DNA of 52,044 bases, from the NCBI GenBank assembly GCA_023665325.1, contig JAMPED010000012.1, positions 1 through 52,044 of the forward strand, written 5' to 3'. Source of the DNA: Acetobacter sp. GTDB taxonomy: Bacteria; Pseudomonadota; Alphaproteobacteria; RF32; CAG-239. Below, one piece after another: positions 37,252-50,500 of the stretch. The notes beneath the pieces were generated by a model. That model had not been told where the DNA came from. It did not search any database and saw only the letters and a list, made by a program, of their open reading frames with translations. Numbering within the stretch: the first letter of the stretch is position 1; each line of letters begins with the position of its first letter. The position numbers and the translations under genes are program-made.

Positions 37252-37276
37252 CACACATAAAAATTTTTGCTACAAT
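37248..37276 (+). promoter_or_regulatory. rightward promoter overlapping a stop codon
   Basis: TTGACA (37248-37253) includes the TGA stop of the preceding gene; 17-bp spacer; TACAAT (37271-37276). It would restart transcription ahead of the chaperone and tape measure genes. Confidence 0.75.
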
Positions 37277-37342
37277 TATAGTAGAAATTAAGGAGAATAA
37301 TATTATTTATATCCTTTATTATAAGGAGTGAAAATCGACACT

Positions 37343-37588
37343 ATGGCGCTAAAAGCTTACTTGCGTATTTGTACAGGACTTGAGGCTAATTTGCCGCAAG
37401 AGTTACGTCCTGGTAATATATATTTTACGACAGATACACATAAAATGTTTGTTGACCTATATGAAGAAAGAGTATTGATGGCTTCTGGTGAACCAGTACC
37501 AGTACCACTACTTCTTCTTCCACCTATTGAAGATGAAGAAAATTCTGACGAGATTCTTCCAGGATTAGAAGAGATAAAGGAGTATTAA
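37343..37588 (+). CDS. hypothetical tail-region protein, 81 aa
   Basis: Start at ATG 37343 (MALKAYLRICTGLEANLP), about 12 nt from TAAGGAG; an in-frame GTG at 37328 is too close to that site. The segment ELRPGNIYFTTDTHKMFVDLYE is the short beta-hairpin often seen at the tips of phage fibre or virion proteins. Then follow a Pro-rich stretch (PVPVPLLLLPP) and an acidic end. No TAG. Role unknown; its stop is 1 nt before the next gene. Confidence 0.65.
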   Translation: MALKAYLRICTGLEANLPQELRPGNIYFTTDTHKMFVDLYEERVLMASGEPVPVPLLLLPPIEDEENSDEILPGLEEIKEY

Positions 37589-37589
37589 A

Positions 37590-38129
37590 ATGGCTAAAGT
37601 TGCATTCAGTAAGTTAAAGATGAAAGTAAAGAATCCTCCTGTAAAGGTAGAGATTCCAGATACAGAGATTACATTAGATGTTTTGACCTACTTGCCGCAA
37701 GCAGAAAAGGCAAATCTTATTGCTTTTGTTATTCAGCAAGCTATGGATGATAGAGGATGTTTCAGTCCTATTAGATTAGAGACTTTTTTCTCTATTGCTA
37801 TTGCTAAGTGGTATGGTCAAATCAATTTCACAGATAAGCAGATTCAAGATGCCGCAAAGACGTATGATATTCTTCAAAGCAATGATATATTTAACTTGAT
37901 TGTTAATACTATTCCAGAAGATGAATATCGTTTTATTGAGGACGCGGTAAATGATACCGCAAAGGATGTCGCAAGATTTAATAATTCTGCGGCAGGTCTA
38001 CTTGCGGCGATGAACACTGATGCTCTATCTCTTGATGGTGAGCTATCCTCTATTCTTGAGAAAATTAAAAATAAAGAGGGTCTTGAAGAGCTTGCTGCTA
38101 TTAGAGATATAGTGGGTAAGGCTGATTAA
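37590..38129 (+). CDS. probable tail assembly chaperone, 179 aa
   Basis: ATG 37590 with AAAGGAG upstream; no TAG. Beta-strand start (VKVEIPDTEITLDVLTYLPQAEKANLI) then helices (FFSIAIAKWYGQINFTDKQIQ), the usual order in tail assembly chaperones located just before the tape measure. I see no slippery sequence with a second overlapping frame; it is followed by a terminator rather than a frameshifted extension, which is unusual for gpG/gpGT systems. Confidence 0.65.
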   Translation: MAKVAFSKLKMKVKNPPVKVEIPDTEITLDVLTYLPQAEKANLIAFVIQQAMDDRGCFSPIRLETFFSIAIAKWYGQINFTDKQIQDAAKTYDILQSNDIFNLIVNTIPEDEYRFIEDAVNDTAKDVARFNNSAAGLLAAMNTDALSLDGELSSILEKIKNKEGLEELAAIRDIVGKAD

Positions 38130-38170
38130 ACTATCTAACGGAAAATTGAAAGTTAGTAGAGAATATTAGA

Positions 38171-38209
38171 GGGCTTTCGAGAAACTTATTCTCGAAAGCC
38201 CTTTTCTTT
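38171..38209 (+). terminator. terminator before the tape measure gene
   Basis: GGGCTTTCGAGAA (38171-38183)/TTCTCGAAAGCCC (38189-38201), then TTTTCTTT. Confidence 0.9.
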
Positions 38210-38236
38210 ATATAATGTGAGAAAGGAGTTACCGTT

Positions 38237-41200
38237 GTGGCTAAGAGATTAAATTATGAAGTTGGCTTTACCGCAGAAACTTCTGAGCTAAATGCTGCTT
38301 TGCAGAAAGTTCAGAATGACTTATCCAAGATTTCTCTTGGTAAGACAGGTAGCACTTCAGTAACAAGCGAGATAAATGAAGCTGCCGATGCAGCTGGTCG
38401 TCTTGGCTTAGCTTTAAAGAATGCTATTAGTGTAGATACTGGTCGTTTAGACTTATCTAAATTTGCACAATAGTTACGAACTTCTGGTTTAACGTTAGAT
38501 CAATACAGATAGAAATTAAATCTAATTGGGTCTACTGGAACAGAAGCGTTTATGAATGTTGCTAAAGTTATTACACAGGCGGAATTGCCGATGGCTCGTA
38601 GCAACAAACTTCTTGATTCTCTATGGACAACCATGAAGAATACTGCTCGTTGGCAGTTGACTTCTAGTGCTCTACATGGATTCATGGGAGGATTGCAAAC
38701 CTGTTATGGGTATGCTCAGGATTTGAATAGCTCCCTTAATAATATTCGCGTTGTCACTGGACAATCCAGTGAGCAAATGGCCGATTTTGCGCGTAATGCT
38801 AATGAAGCCGCAAAAGCATTAAGTTCTACTACTACTAACTATACTGATGCTGCGTTGATTTACTATCAGCAAGGTTTACGCTCTCAAGAAGATATTCAAG
38901 GTAGAACTGATACTACTATTAAGATGGCTAATGTTACAGGTACTGCCGCGAAAGAAGTATCTGACCAAATGACAGCTATTTGGAATAACTTCTATGATGG
39001 TTCTAAATCACTTGAATACTATGCTGACGTTATCACTGCTCTTGGTGCAGAAACTGCATCTAGTTCTGCAGAGATTTCTGATGGTTTGGAGAAATTTGCA
39101 GCTATCGCTAATAGCGTGGGACTTAGCTATGAATATGCTACTTCTGCTCTAGCCACAGTAACAGCAACTACTCGTCAGAGTGCCGATGTAGTAGGTAACG
39201 CATTTAAGACCTTATTTGCTCGTATTCAAGGTTTAAATCTTGGCGAAACTCTTGATGATGGAACTACTCTAAACAAGTATTCTGAAGCTTTAATGAAAGT
39301 TGGTATTAGTATCAAAGACCAGAATGGTGAATTAAAGCAGATGGATACTATTTTAGAGGAAATGGCAAGCAAATGGCAAACTCTTAATAAAGACCAACAA
39401 TTAGGTTTAGCTCAAACCGTAGCTGGTGTACGTCAATATACTCAACTTGTTGCCCTTATGGACAACTGGGATTTTATGCAAGAGAATCTTCAAACTGCTG
39501 GCGGAGCCAGCGGAACACTTCAAGAACAAGCTGATATTTACGCTGAATCTTGGGAAGCTGCTCGCGATAGAGTACGCGCCGCCGCCGAAGATGTATATGC
39601 AAGCATTATCAATGAAGATTTCTTTATTGGATTAGATAATTCTATTGTTGGAGTTCTTGAAAGAGTAGATGATGTAATTGATAGCATGGGCGGATTTAGT
39701 GGAGTTCTTATTACAGTAGGAACTCTTATGACATCTGTCTATGGTGATAGAATGGCTCAAGGTATTCGTAATATGGCTTACAATGTAAGTTATTTAATGG
39801 GTATCGAGCAAGCGAGAGCCGTTGAATTAAAGAAAGCTGCTACTGCTCAATTACAACAGATGGCTGATGATTTAGCTTCTCCAGAGTTAATGAGTGTAGC
39901 TAACGCTTACCGTGAACAGGCACAAGCACAAATTGAATTAAATGATGCTTCTCAACAACTTACTACATTCCAACAAGAGTAGCTACAACAGGAAGTCCAA
40001 CTCTTAAATCTTGCTACATAGAGAACTGCTGAGTATGGCAAGAGTGCCATGGAAGCAAGAGAAAGGTTGGAAATTCTGAGAGAAACTGTTGCATAGGAAA
40101 CACAATTTTCTCAGTAGAACTTAAATAGAAATATGGCGAGATACGATAATCGTCATGGACAAGATGCTGCTGCTAATGTATTGCAAAAAGCGATGCAAGC
40201 CACTCAAGTCGTTGAATTTGATGAATCTGCTGTTAATAAGATGATAAGCAAATATGCAGAATTAAGAACGAGAGTAGCCCAAGTTAGCACAGTAAATCGT
40301 GAATTAACAGCAGCTACCAAACAGTTGCAATCTGCTCAAAATGAAAACGCTAGTAATGTAAATGAGTTACAAATTAGAGTAGATACTTTAAGAAATAGAT
40401 TGATTGAACTTGGGTCTTCTGAAGATACCGCAACTCAAGATACAACAGAAATGAATGCTCAATTTAGAGCTATCGCAACAGTTCTCACTCAATTAGTGGG
40501 TCTGTCTCGTGACGGTTCTATGGCTTTTAATGAGATGGGCCAAGCAGCTCAATCTGCTGGTGTAAATGGCGAAAGATTAACTGCGGCGGAAATCGCGCAA
40601 GCACAAGCGGCTGAACAGTTAAAAGCGAAAATTCAAGAATTAAAAGGCGCAACTGGAGATTGGGCAAGCAACATTGTTTCCCTTGGTACTACCGTTGGAC
40701 AATTTGCTATGGCTTGGAATGCTTTGCAAAGTCTTAATCGAGTATTTACAGATTAGGATATGTCCGCGGCAGAGAGATTTACAACTATTCTCACAAGTAT
40801 GTCAATGCTTATTCCTCTGGTAGCGACTGCATATAAATTCTTAACAAATGCGGAGAGAGAACACTCTATTGCTTAGACTATTGTTGCGGCATCTACTGCC
40901 GGAGAAAGCGTATCTTTAGGTTCTGGTATTGTTGCTAAAGCCGCAACTACAGTAGCTAATAAGATACTTGCGGTTTCTGAAGGTGAAGTAGCTACTGCCG
41001 CACAGATGGCAGGCGCTTCTATCGCGGCGCAAATTATTATGATAGCACCTTACATTGCTTTAGTAGCGGCTTTGGCAGTTGGTATTTATGCTTTAGTAAA
41101 AGCCTATAATGCTGATGCTGATGCAGCAAAAAAGGCTGAGGAAGTATCTAATGATTTAGCTGATGCAGCACAAGAAGCAGCGGATAAGTTAAACAATATT

Positions 41201-44200
41201 AAGAGTGCTATTGATGGCTACGACTCTGCTATTGATAAATTAAATCAATGTACTAAAGGAACAGAAGAGTGGAACGAGGCTCTTGCCGCGGTACATGAAC
41301 AAATAGATAGTATAATTACTAAGTTCCCAGAATTATTAAAAGAAGCAGATTTGTTTAATGATGATGGAACTTTAAATGGGGATGTTTTAGACAGAGCTAT
41401 TGCTAAAGCAGAAGAGTCTAAACAAGCCGCAGATGCTGCTGCTCTTTATGGGCAAGTAGATGCGGCGGAAGCAAGATTAAAGTCTGATACTACTAACACC
41501 GCGCGTCGATATGAATAGTCAGACGCTAATTCTGGTATGCTTTATAATACTGGCTATAAAGATTTATCTTATCATAGTGTACAAGCAGACCTTAATAAAT
41601 TACTTGAACAGTATGATAATGTTGGTAGTAAATCTTTAGAGTTAACTGACGTTTATGATATTCTTGGTAACGTAACCGATGACTATGCTGAGCATATGTA
41701 TGAACTTGCCAAGAGTGGAGTAGACGCAGCAACTATGCTCAGCAATGCTAATCAGATGATTATCAATAACTGGGCAGAAGAGAATGGTGAAGACCTTGTT
41801 ACTGGTCAAGCGCAAATCATGGCATCTAAATAGCAAGAGTATTATAATACTTTTGCAGATGCTTTTGAAGAAGCTAGCGACTAGAATATGAAGATTCATA
41901 ATGTTGACCATTCTAAACTAGGGTCTGCATTTGATGGCACTTCTTTCCAAGGGATGTCTGTTACAGAGGCATTTAATGCCGCAAGAGGTACAAATTATCA
42001 ACTTGCTGGTAATGGAGTGCGTGGTACAGCTAATAATAGAAGCTATGTTTATCTCGAAAATGGCGAAGAAAAAGAATATAAGATGGAAGAAATGTAGGCT
42101 ACTGTCGCCGCAGCCGCAGCCCTTGAAAAGATGGGACAAAGTGCCGACGAAGCTGCAAATATTCTTACTAATCTAAAAGATAATGTAGGTTCTGAAATTG
42201 CTACGGGTATTCAAAATTATCTTGCATCTGGTAATTTTGAGTCTATGTCGCAAGCAGATTTTGATACAATGCAACAAGGTATTGAAGACGCTGGCGGCGC
42301 GGAAGCCTATCTTGAAAATGCGCTCGGTATGACTGGCGAAGAGATTGCCGCAATTCTAGGCGAAGATTATCTTGATGATTTCACCACCGCGGCAGAGGGC
42401 TATGCAACTGCTTTTGATACCTTTAAAGATGGGCTATTAAAGAGTGTTCAAAACGCTTATGATGACCTAGATGACGATAAACTTGCTTTAAGTGTCAACG
42501 GTCAAAAGGCTATAGCACAAGCAATGGAAGATGCTATGGTCTATGCTGGAAAAGAAGGATTGGATACCGTCCAATCTACTATTGATGCTCTTGATGAAGA
42601 TAATATCGAAGGTTTCGCCAACGTGCTCGACTCTATGGATTGGGATGCTCAAGGGCCAGAAGACTTTGTAAATGCTCTTGATGAAGCTGGAGTTGAAACT
42701 GGTCTTACTACTGAGCAACTATTAGAGTTTGGCGAAGCGATGTCTCGCGTAAGTAACGCGAAAGACTTTGATACTCTTGCTGAAAAGTATGCTGAAATCC
42801 ATAAGATTATTGATGGGTTAGAGACTGGCGATACTATCTCTGCAGAAGACTATGAAGCATTGGGTGAAGCAGGCCAAGGTTATTTTACCAGAATGCTTGA
42901 TGGCACTTATAAACTTACTGAAGATGCTGCTAAATTCTACGAAACAATTTAGCAACAACAAATTGAAGATTGGAACGACTATAAGAGCAGTTTACAAGCA
43001 GATAGAGATAGTCTACAATCTGTATCTGGATATGATATGGATAAGATTTCATCTACTTCTATTTATACAAACAATGAAGGTAATGAGGTTTATTCTACTT
43101 CTACTTTAAAAGAGCAATTAGCCTTCTTAGAAGCTATGAATTATAATATGGAAGAACTTGCTAAATGGAAAGATGACTTGTACAATGATGGAGATTCAGC
43201 TATGAATACTCAATCTTTACAAGATATCGCAGACGCAGTTGCTAATTGTAATGAATAGCTTGGAGAAAATGGACTTACTACTCGTATGCAAGAATTAGAA
43301 GGTAGTATTTTACAAGTAGATATCGCTATTGCTTCTTCCTATGATTCTTACGATAAGATGGCCGAAGCCTTTGAGCGAGGAGAATTTAGTGCCGCAGCGT
43401 ATAATCAAGCTCTTATAAATTTAGATAAAGAATTGGATACGGCTAATCTTGACTCTGAAGAATTAGAAGATTATGCTGACCATCTACAAGATGTTGCAAA
43501 AAACGTTAGCGGATTAAGCGACGAATTAGCAGATAATGATGATGCAGCTAAGATTGTGGCAAAATCTATTATGAAGATGAATGCTGGCATTGATGACCTA
43601 GCTGATAATTATGAAGATTGGGCCGATATCTTAGAAAATAGCACTGAGGGCAGTGCAGAATTTGCAGATGCTATAGATGGAATGAGAAAAGCCGTTGCTA
43701 GTTTGTTGGATGTATCCGATGAATTTGTTACTAATAATTTCCTCAAGGATAATTTAGAAGATATTGAAAGAGCGGCAACTGGTGACGAAGAAGCTATCGA
43801 TAGATTAAAAGCAGCCTTATTAGAAGATATAGTTGCAAAGATTGTTGTTGATAATCAATTAGATGATTTTGATTTATTAGGAGAAGTAACTAATCTACAA
43901 ACCCTCTTAGATGAAATGGGTCCGCTTGAGGTTGGAGCTACTGTTAATGATAGTGGATTCGTTGATGCTTGTAATCAGTTAATTGCAAATGCTGGATTAA
44001 CAGCTTCTCAAGTCAATGCTTTGTTTGACGCAATGGGATTTGAGACAAAGTTTGCTGAATCAGACCAACCCATTAAAAATGTTCATCCTGTAACGCAAAC
44101 CAAGACCGATGTAGTTGGATATACTAGTGGTACAGCAACAGGCCCTGATGGGAAACCTAGAAATTGGGAATATCCTATTCTAAACACTACAACAGATACC

Positions 44201-47200
44201 ATATATGAAGAGGTGGCAGAAGGAACTATCGGTTCTTTTGCTATGACTACTGATGGGTCTACTCCAGTTATTGAAAGCATTACAAAGAAAGCAACTGGTT
44301 CTTATAATAACTATTCTTCTTCCAACCGCGGTGGCGGCTCTCCAGGCAAGAAAAGCGGAGGTGGAGGAGGGGGCAGCGGGAAAGAAGATAAACCCAAGAA
44401 GAAAGATGAAACTCCTCTTGAGGAAGTTCTCGACCGTTACCACGAAATCAACGACCAGCTCGATGATATAACTCGTGCCACCAAGAAACTTAATACCGAA
44501 ACTGATAGACTCTATGGCGCTAAGAAATTCGCGAATATGGACAAAGAAATTGGTAAGCTAAAAGAGCAAACTAGTTTAATTGAAAAGAAAACCAAAGAAG
44601 CGAAGAACTATCTCGGTACTATTGATAGCGGAGATATGGGCGCCTTAGTAGATGCAGCCGCAGGTGTAGGTTTCACTCTCGATGCAAGCAATTTTGATGC
44701 AGCAGGTAACTTACTCAATGTAGAAAGTATTCAGCGTGCTATGTGGGATAAACTCCATGAAATGGAAGTTACTTACAATAGCCTGGCTACTGGGACAGAG
44801 CAAGACACCTATGAAGAAGAGGTTATCAAGCCTTGGCAAGATAAGATAGATGAATTCGAGAGAGCGCTTAAACTCTATGAGGATACGCGCGAGTTAATCC
44901 AAGACCTCGAAGAAGAGCGTGAAGAAATCTTGCGTGAGATTGAAGATATCCGCTTTAACAAGATAGTTCAAGAGATTGAGATTAAGCTTGATTATAAAGA
45001 CGCCAAGAAAGATATCAACGACCTTGCTAAGATGATTCGTGAAGCTGTAGGTACTGCTTACGACTGGGGCGCAGATTCTGCTAAAATCGACTTTGAGAAT
45101 ATGCAACTCGAAAAGAGTAAGATGGCAGAGTATCAAGATGAATATCAAAAGCTCTTAGACCTATATGAGGAATCTAAGACTAATCCTTATATTAGCACCG
45201 ATGATATAGCTAATCAGCTTGAAGAACTGCGCGGACAGATTATTGGTAGCGCAGAAGCTTTGGTTGAATGGGCCGAGAGTCTTGAAGAAATTCTTCCTGA
45301 TGCTATTGATGCGGCAAGAGAACATTTTGACCAATTCATCGACCAGCTTGAACATAACACAACTGTTATTGATACCATAAAAGAGATTATGGTCTTGCAA
45401 GGTTTAACCTATAAGACTGCTCAGGGATTCAATGACATTCAAGATATACACAAGAAGCGCATGGATGCCACTCTCGGTCAAGCTAAGCTGAACCGTGCAT
45501 GGTATGAACGTGCGGCGACCCAACTGCAACAAGCCCAAGCTGCTCTGGATGCGGCAAGTCCAGGCACTCAAGAATATGATATCTTGAAGGCTAATAGAGA
45601 CGCTTTGCTTCAGGAGTATAACGATGCTCAAGAGGCAATGCTTGAATCTGCTAAAGAGACTATGGAAGAGGCTCGTGATATGTATGTAGACGCTGTAGAG
45701 CGCACCGCATATGAGCTTGAGCAAACTCTTACCAAAGGCCAAGGCTTTGACTTATTGCAGGATAAGTACGACCATTATCTGGATACAGAGGAAAGATATC
45801 TCGATACTGTAAACAGAATATATGAGACTACTACTCTAAATAACAAACTCCAGAAAGAACTGGATAAGACTACCAACGCGGCGGGCGCGCAGAAACTAAA
45901 GGATTTGCAAGAAGAGTTTAAGTTGCGTTAGGCGAATAACAAACTATCTCAATATGATATAGATGTTATGAACGCCAAATTAGAACTTACTTTAAAGCAA
46001 ATGGCTTTAGAGGAAGCGCAAAACTCTAAGACAGAACTGCGCTTGGTGCGTAATGCTCAAGGTAATTGGAACTATCAGTATACCGCAAATCAAGATGATA
46101 TAGACTCCGCAAATCAAGATTATCTTGACGCGATGAATGAGTATTACAATCTTGCTAAGGATAAGGTAAAAGAGACCACTGGCGCAATTATCGACACTTG
46201 GCAAGAAATGACAGAGAAGATTAAAGAACTCTATGAGGACGAAACTCTTACTGTCGAAGAGCGTGAAGCGCGCATCGCGGAGATTAGAGAGTATTATACT
46301 CAAAAGGTGAAAGACCTTGAGGAAGAGAAACAAAAGGCAATCGTTGACATGACTGAAGCAGGTCAGATGGCTATCGACGACTTTAAAGATAGAAACCATG
46401 ATGTGCTTGAAGATATGGGCGACGATATGCACAACCTCAAGGATATTTATAGTGATGACCTTGCGGCAATCCTAACTGGTGCTGACGAGTTTAATAACCA
46501 ATTTGCTATTGATATGGATGATATGTCTTCTGAAGTTACTGACTTTGGCGGACTGTTTGACCAAACAATAGCAGATATGGATGTAGCAGCACAAGAATAT
46601 CAAGATACAATTACTACTGTTAATGAGGAAGTCGGTACATCTTATGACGAACTCAAGGGTATGCTTGATGAAGTATCTGAATCTACCGAGACTGTGACCG
46701 AGAGAGGTCTCGATGAAGTAGATATGATGTGGGATAAACTCGCGGTTATTCAAGACCTCACTGAAGAGTATGCTTCAATGGCGGATGCTATACTTGCGGC
46801 GGCAGATGCTATGAGAGAGCTTGCGGCAGCTACTGCGGAACTGCAATATGAGACGATTGGCGAGCAGAGAGATTTCGATAAGAATACTGACTATTCTGCA
46901 TTGATGTCAAGCTATCTCCAGAATGGCGGTTCTACTTCTGATGCTACATATCTTGAATTGCTTCGTCAGCGTAACGCAAAGATTGACTGGCTGTAGACCG
47001 ACGAGGGCGGTAATAAGACTTCTGCTTATTGGGGTACTTATGGTTCTGATACCACCAAGATGTTTAATGAACTCGTAGGTGGCGGCGGTAATCAAGGCTG
47101 GTATGACTCCGCGGCAAGTATGTATGCAGAGACTTGGAGAGATATCTTGAAGAGACTCACTGGCTTTGCTACAGGTGGTTATACTGGTGAGTTTGAGAAT

Positions 47201-47536
47201 GGTAAGTTAGCTGTTCTACATGAGAAAGAACTTGTCTTAAATGCCAATGATACTGCAAATATCCTTGCGGCAGTTAACACTGTAAGAGACCTTAATACCA
47301 ATATCTGGGAGGGTGTTGAAAAGCGTCTCGACAGTATTATTGCACAGAGTTTGGGTATGATGATGGAGAAGTTATCTTCTACTATTGTTCCCGATACTGA
47401 TAAACAAGTTCTTGAGCAAAAGATTACCATTGAGCGCATAGAATTCCCAGAAGCGCAAGATAAGAACGAAATTCTTGAGGCTCTACATAGTTTGCCTGAT
47501 ATGGCATCACAGTGGGCTAGAATCAAGAAAGACTAA
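38237..47536 (+). CDS. tape measure protein, 3099 aa
   Basis: GTG 38237 (AAAGGAG 8 nt upstream) opens a frame that stays in register across about 16 TAGs to TAA 47536; fragments at 38552, 40133, 41006, 42131, 43286 and 45968 are all in this frame. Long coiled-coil and Ala/Gln-rich stretches, a hydrophobic segment near residues 925-955 (IAAQIIMIAPYIALVAALAVG), a Gly/Ser/Lys linker near 2035-2055, and the C-terminal motif FATGGYTGEFENGKLAVLHEKELVLN are typical. It sets tail length and helps DNA entry. At about 0.15 nm per residue the tail would be near 460 nm, which is long. No peptidoglycan hydrolase domain recognised. Confidence 0.93.
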
Positions 47537-47542
47537 TGAAGA

Positions 47543-47575
47543 AGAGGGGAGATATCCTCTCCCCTCTATCTTTAA
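47543..47575 (+). terminator. terminator after the tape measure gene
   Basis: AGAGGGGAGA (47543-47552)/TCTCCCCTCT (47558-47567) with a 5-nt loop, then ATCTTTAAA. Confidence 0.8.
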
Positions 47576-47594
47576 ATGAGAGAAAGGAGTAAAC

Positions 47595-50500
47595 ATGGAT
47601 ATTTCTGGACAAATCTTGCAAGCAGTTGATATCTTAACCGATGTTAAATTATCCAAATTGCAATATGATAAGACCGTTCAAGGTTCAATCTATGAAGTTG
47701 TAGATTTGAATAAAGGTATCTATAGAGTAAGATACCAAGGAAATATTTTTACTGCTTATGCAAGAGACGTAGATAAGTCTTATGACTATAATGAGCAGGT
47801 ATTCGTGAAGATACCTGAAGGCGATTTTTCTAATCAGAAAATTATTACTGGACGAGTAACCGAGCAATCTTTATCTGCGGCGTAGCTAAATAATCTAGCT
47901 AACACGGTTATTGCATCTAGTCCAGACATTTCAACTTTTCTCCCCGCGGGCGCGTATAAAAGTGCGCCTTGGAAAGTAACTGCTGGTGCCGCAGTTGGAG
48001 ATGCTAACTATGTAGATAATACATATGGAGATTTTAATACTCTATATGTTTTCAATAATCTTTTGTCACAATATGCTTCGCAATATGAGCATTTATAGAT
48101 TTCTGCTAAATTTAGAACAGCTTTCAATTCTACTCATACCAAGGGTAACTATGGAATTGAAGTTTGTTTCTTTACGGGCGCTGAACCTGGACAAGAGATT
48201 ACATATAAACTAGATTTAGGTTCCTTTAACGGCGACCCCTATGCGCTAAGAACCTACTCGCCGCAATCAGCAATCTTTGCGGTTGAAAAGGGCGCATTAA
48301 AGGGTATTAAATATATCAGGTTGTTTCAAGGTCAATTTTCTTGGGATTATTATGCCGATGGAACAACAGCAAAGAGAATTACTGAACCTAATATCTTTGC
48401 CAAGGATTTAGAGATTAAATTCGTAGAGGTAAAAGATTTATCCAATGAACTTTACTATTGTTATATTGCAACCCCTTATGGTACAACACTGAATACTGAT
48501 ATTTAGAATATCGAATTGCAAGCTAAGTTGTTATCAAGAGGCAAGTAGATTAAAGAAGATAAATGTACCTTTAAATGGTTTGAGCGGGATTTAAGTGTTT
48601 TCCCAGGTAGCGATAAATATGATATTGCGGCTGGGTATGGTTGGACGCCATTCGAAGGCATGACTACTAGCACTATGAAGCTTGCTTATTCGCAAATTTC
48701 TCAGTATCATAAACGCAGCTTTAAAGCAGTTGTTTCCTATGATGATATCACTATGTCTGGTGAGAAAGATGTCTTAAATGGTAATAGCCAATATGATTAT
48801 GCTATTCGGCAAGTAACTTAGGGCGATATAATTAAGCTGTAGCTCGAAAATAATAGGAACAATGCAGTTCTTAAAGGGGATTGGTATTTATCTTATCCAG
48901 ACGGGACATTTGCTGAAGTTACGAATGGAAAGATGTAGAACTCCATTGAAGTTGGGGACGCATTAAAATTTGGAGCAGTCGTGTTCTATTGCGCTGTCTA
49001 TGATTATAATTATAATTTCATAGTTGGTACATTATCTTATGATATGGTTAAAAGTTCTTCAGAGAGCGATATCATTGTTACTTATTCAGGTCAAGATACT
49101 TTTAACTATGATGCTAATGGCGACCCTTCCGCAGATAGCTATGATGAAGGACATCAACTTTCCGTACAAGTAAGTTGGAAAGAGGGGAAAGGCGCTAGTA
49201 ACTATCACGTTAAGTGGATTAGTCCCGACGGCAATTAGATTACTGGAGACTTGACTGCTGTTGTTAGCGACTCCATGCTTAGAAATCTTTGGGTTGACAC
49301 TGAGCAAAAATTACATTATAATATAAGTAACAAGTTTGATTATAGGGCGAATAATAACACATTAAGTGTAGTAATTGAACTTGATACTGGTGAAAGATTT
49401 ACTTTCGCCAAAGAGATTCTGTTCTTAAAAGATGGCGACCAAGGAACTAATGGTACTTCATATGTAGCTCTTGTTAGACCTTGTAACAGTCAAGGATAGA
49501 AAGAGAATAGATATCGTGCTTTAAGATATCGCAATGGTGTATGGGATAATCACGAATTATTAGAATTAAAGTGCTTCGTCTATAAAGATGGTGAATTGCT
49601 TAATGGTAGTAAGGAGTACAATCCTACTTTTGATTGGAGCCAATCAGTAGGTGTGAATTGTATTAGTTCAACGGCAGACACCACCATAGTACAAGGTGTT
49701 GGAGTTATTACCAATAATTCTAACTCTAAAGCATTAGAGCGCTATGTAAGAGTTGAGGTTACTGTAAAAGACCTTAATGAGAATCGTAATCTCAAGATTT
49801 ATGTATTCTATCCTGTTGATGTTATTGTTGGTGATTTAGATGAAGATTTAGTAGATTTATCTTATCTACCTAATAGCATTAAGTATAGTTCTGCCGGTGA
49901 ACGCCCTGAGTTCATCAATCAAGCGAGAATTCAAGTTACTTATAATGACCATGATTATAGTAATAGAATTGAGTCTATTACTCCAGAATTAGTCAATCCA
50001 ACTTATGATGAATATAAGCAAATTTATAAGTTAAATGCGGTTGAATATTATAATTCTGAGAGCAAGAGAGACGAAAGTTCTATTGGTATCTTGAAATGCA
50101 ATATTGAAGATGACTATATTCTTCACCCGATTGTTATGTATCTTGATACTTTTGGTAATGCAGAGATAAATGGCTGGGACGGCAAATATCTTGAAATTGG
50201 AGAAGAGAATGGTAAGAAAACTTATATTCTTGCTCCACAAGTAGGTGCTGGTAAGAAAGACCCAGCTACTAATACATTTACTGGCGTTATCATGGGTAAG
50301 AAGAATATGGAGAACGCTGATAGTGGCGAAGATTATGCCTTTGCCGCGCGCACTGGTTTGTTTGGTTATAAAGATGGACGAGAGACTTTTGGTTTCTTAG
50401 ATACAGGTCTTGCGTTTATTGGTTAGGCTGGCTCGGGTCGTATCTGGTTCGATGGCGACCACGGAGAAATCTATTCTGGTAACTATGTAAAGAACAAGAG

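Noticed and set aside
37590..38129. Programmed frameshift in the chaperone gene
   Set aside because: No slippery heptamer near the 3' end and a terminator directly after the stop; no second frame to fuse.
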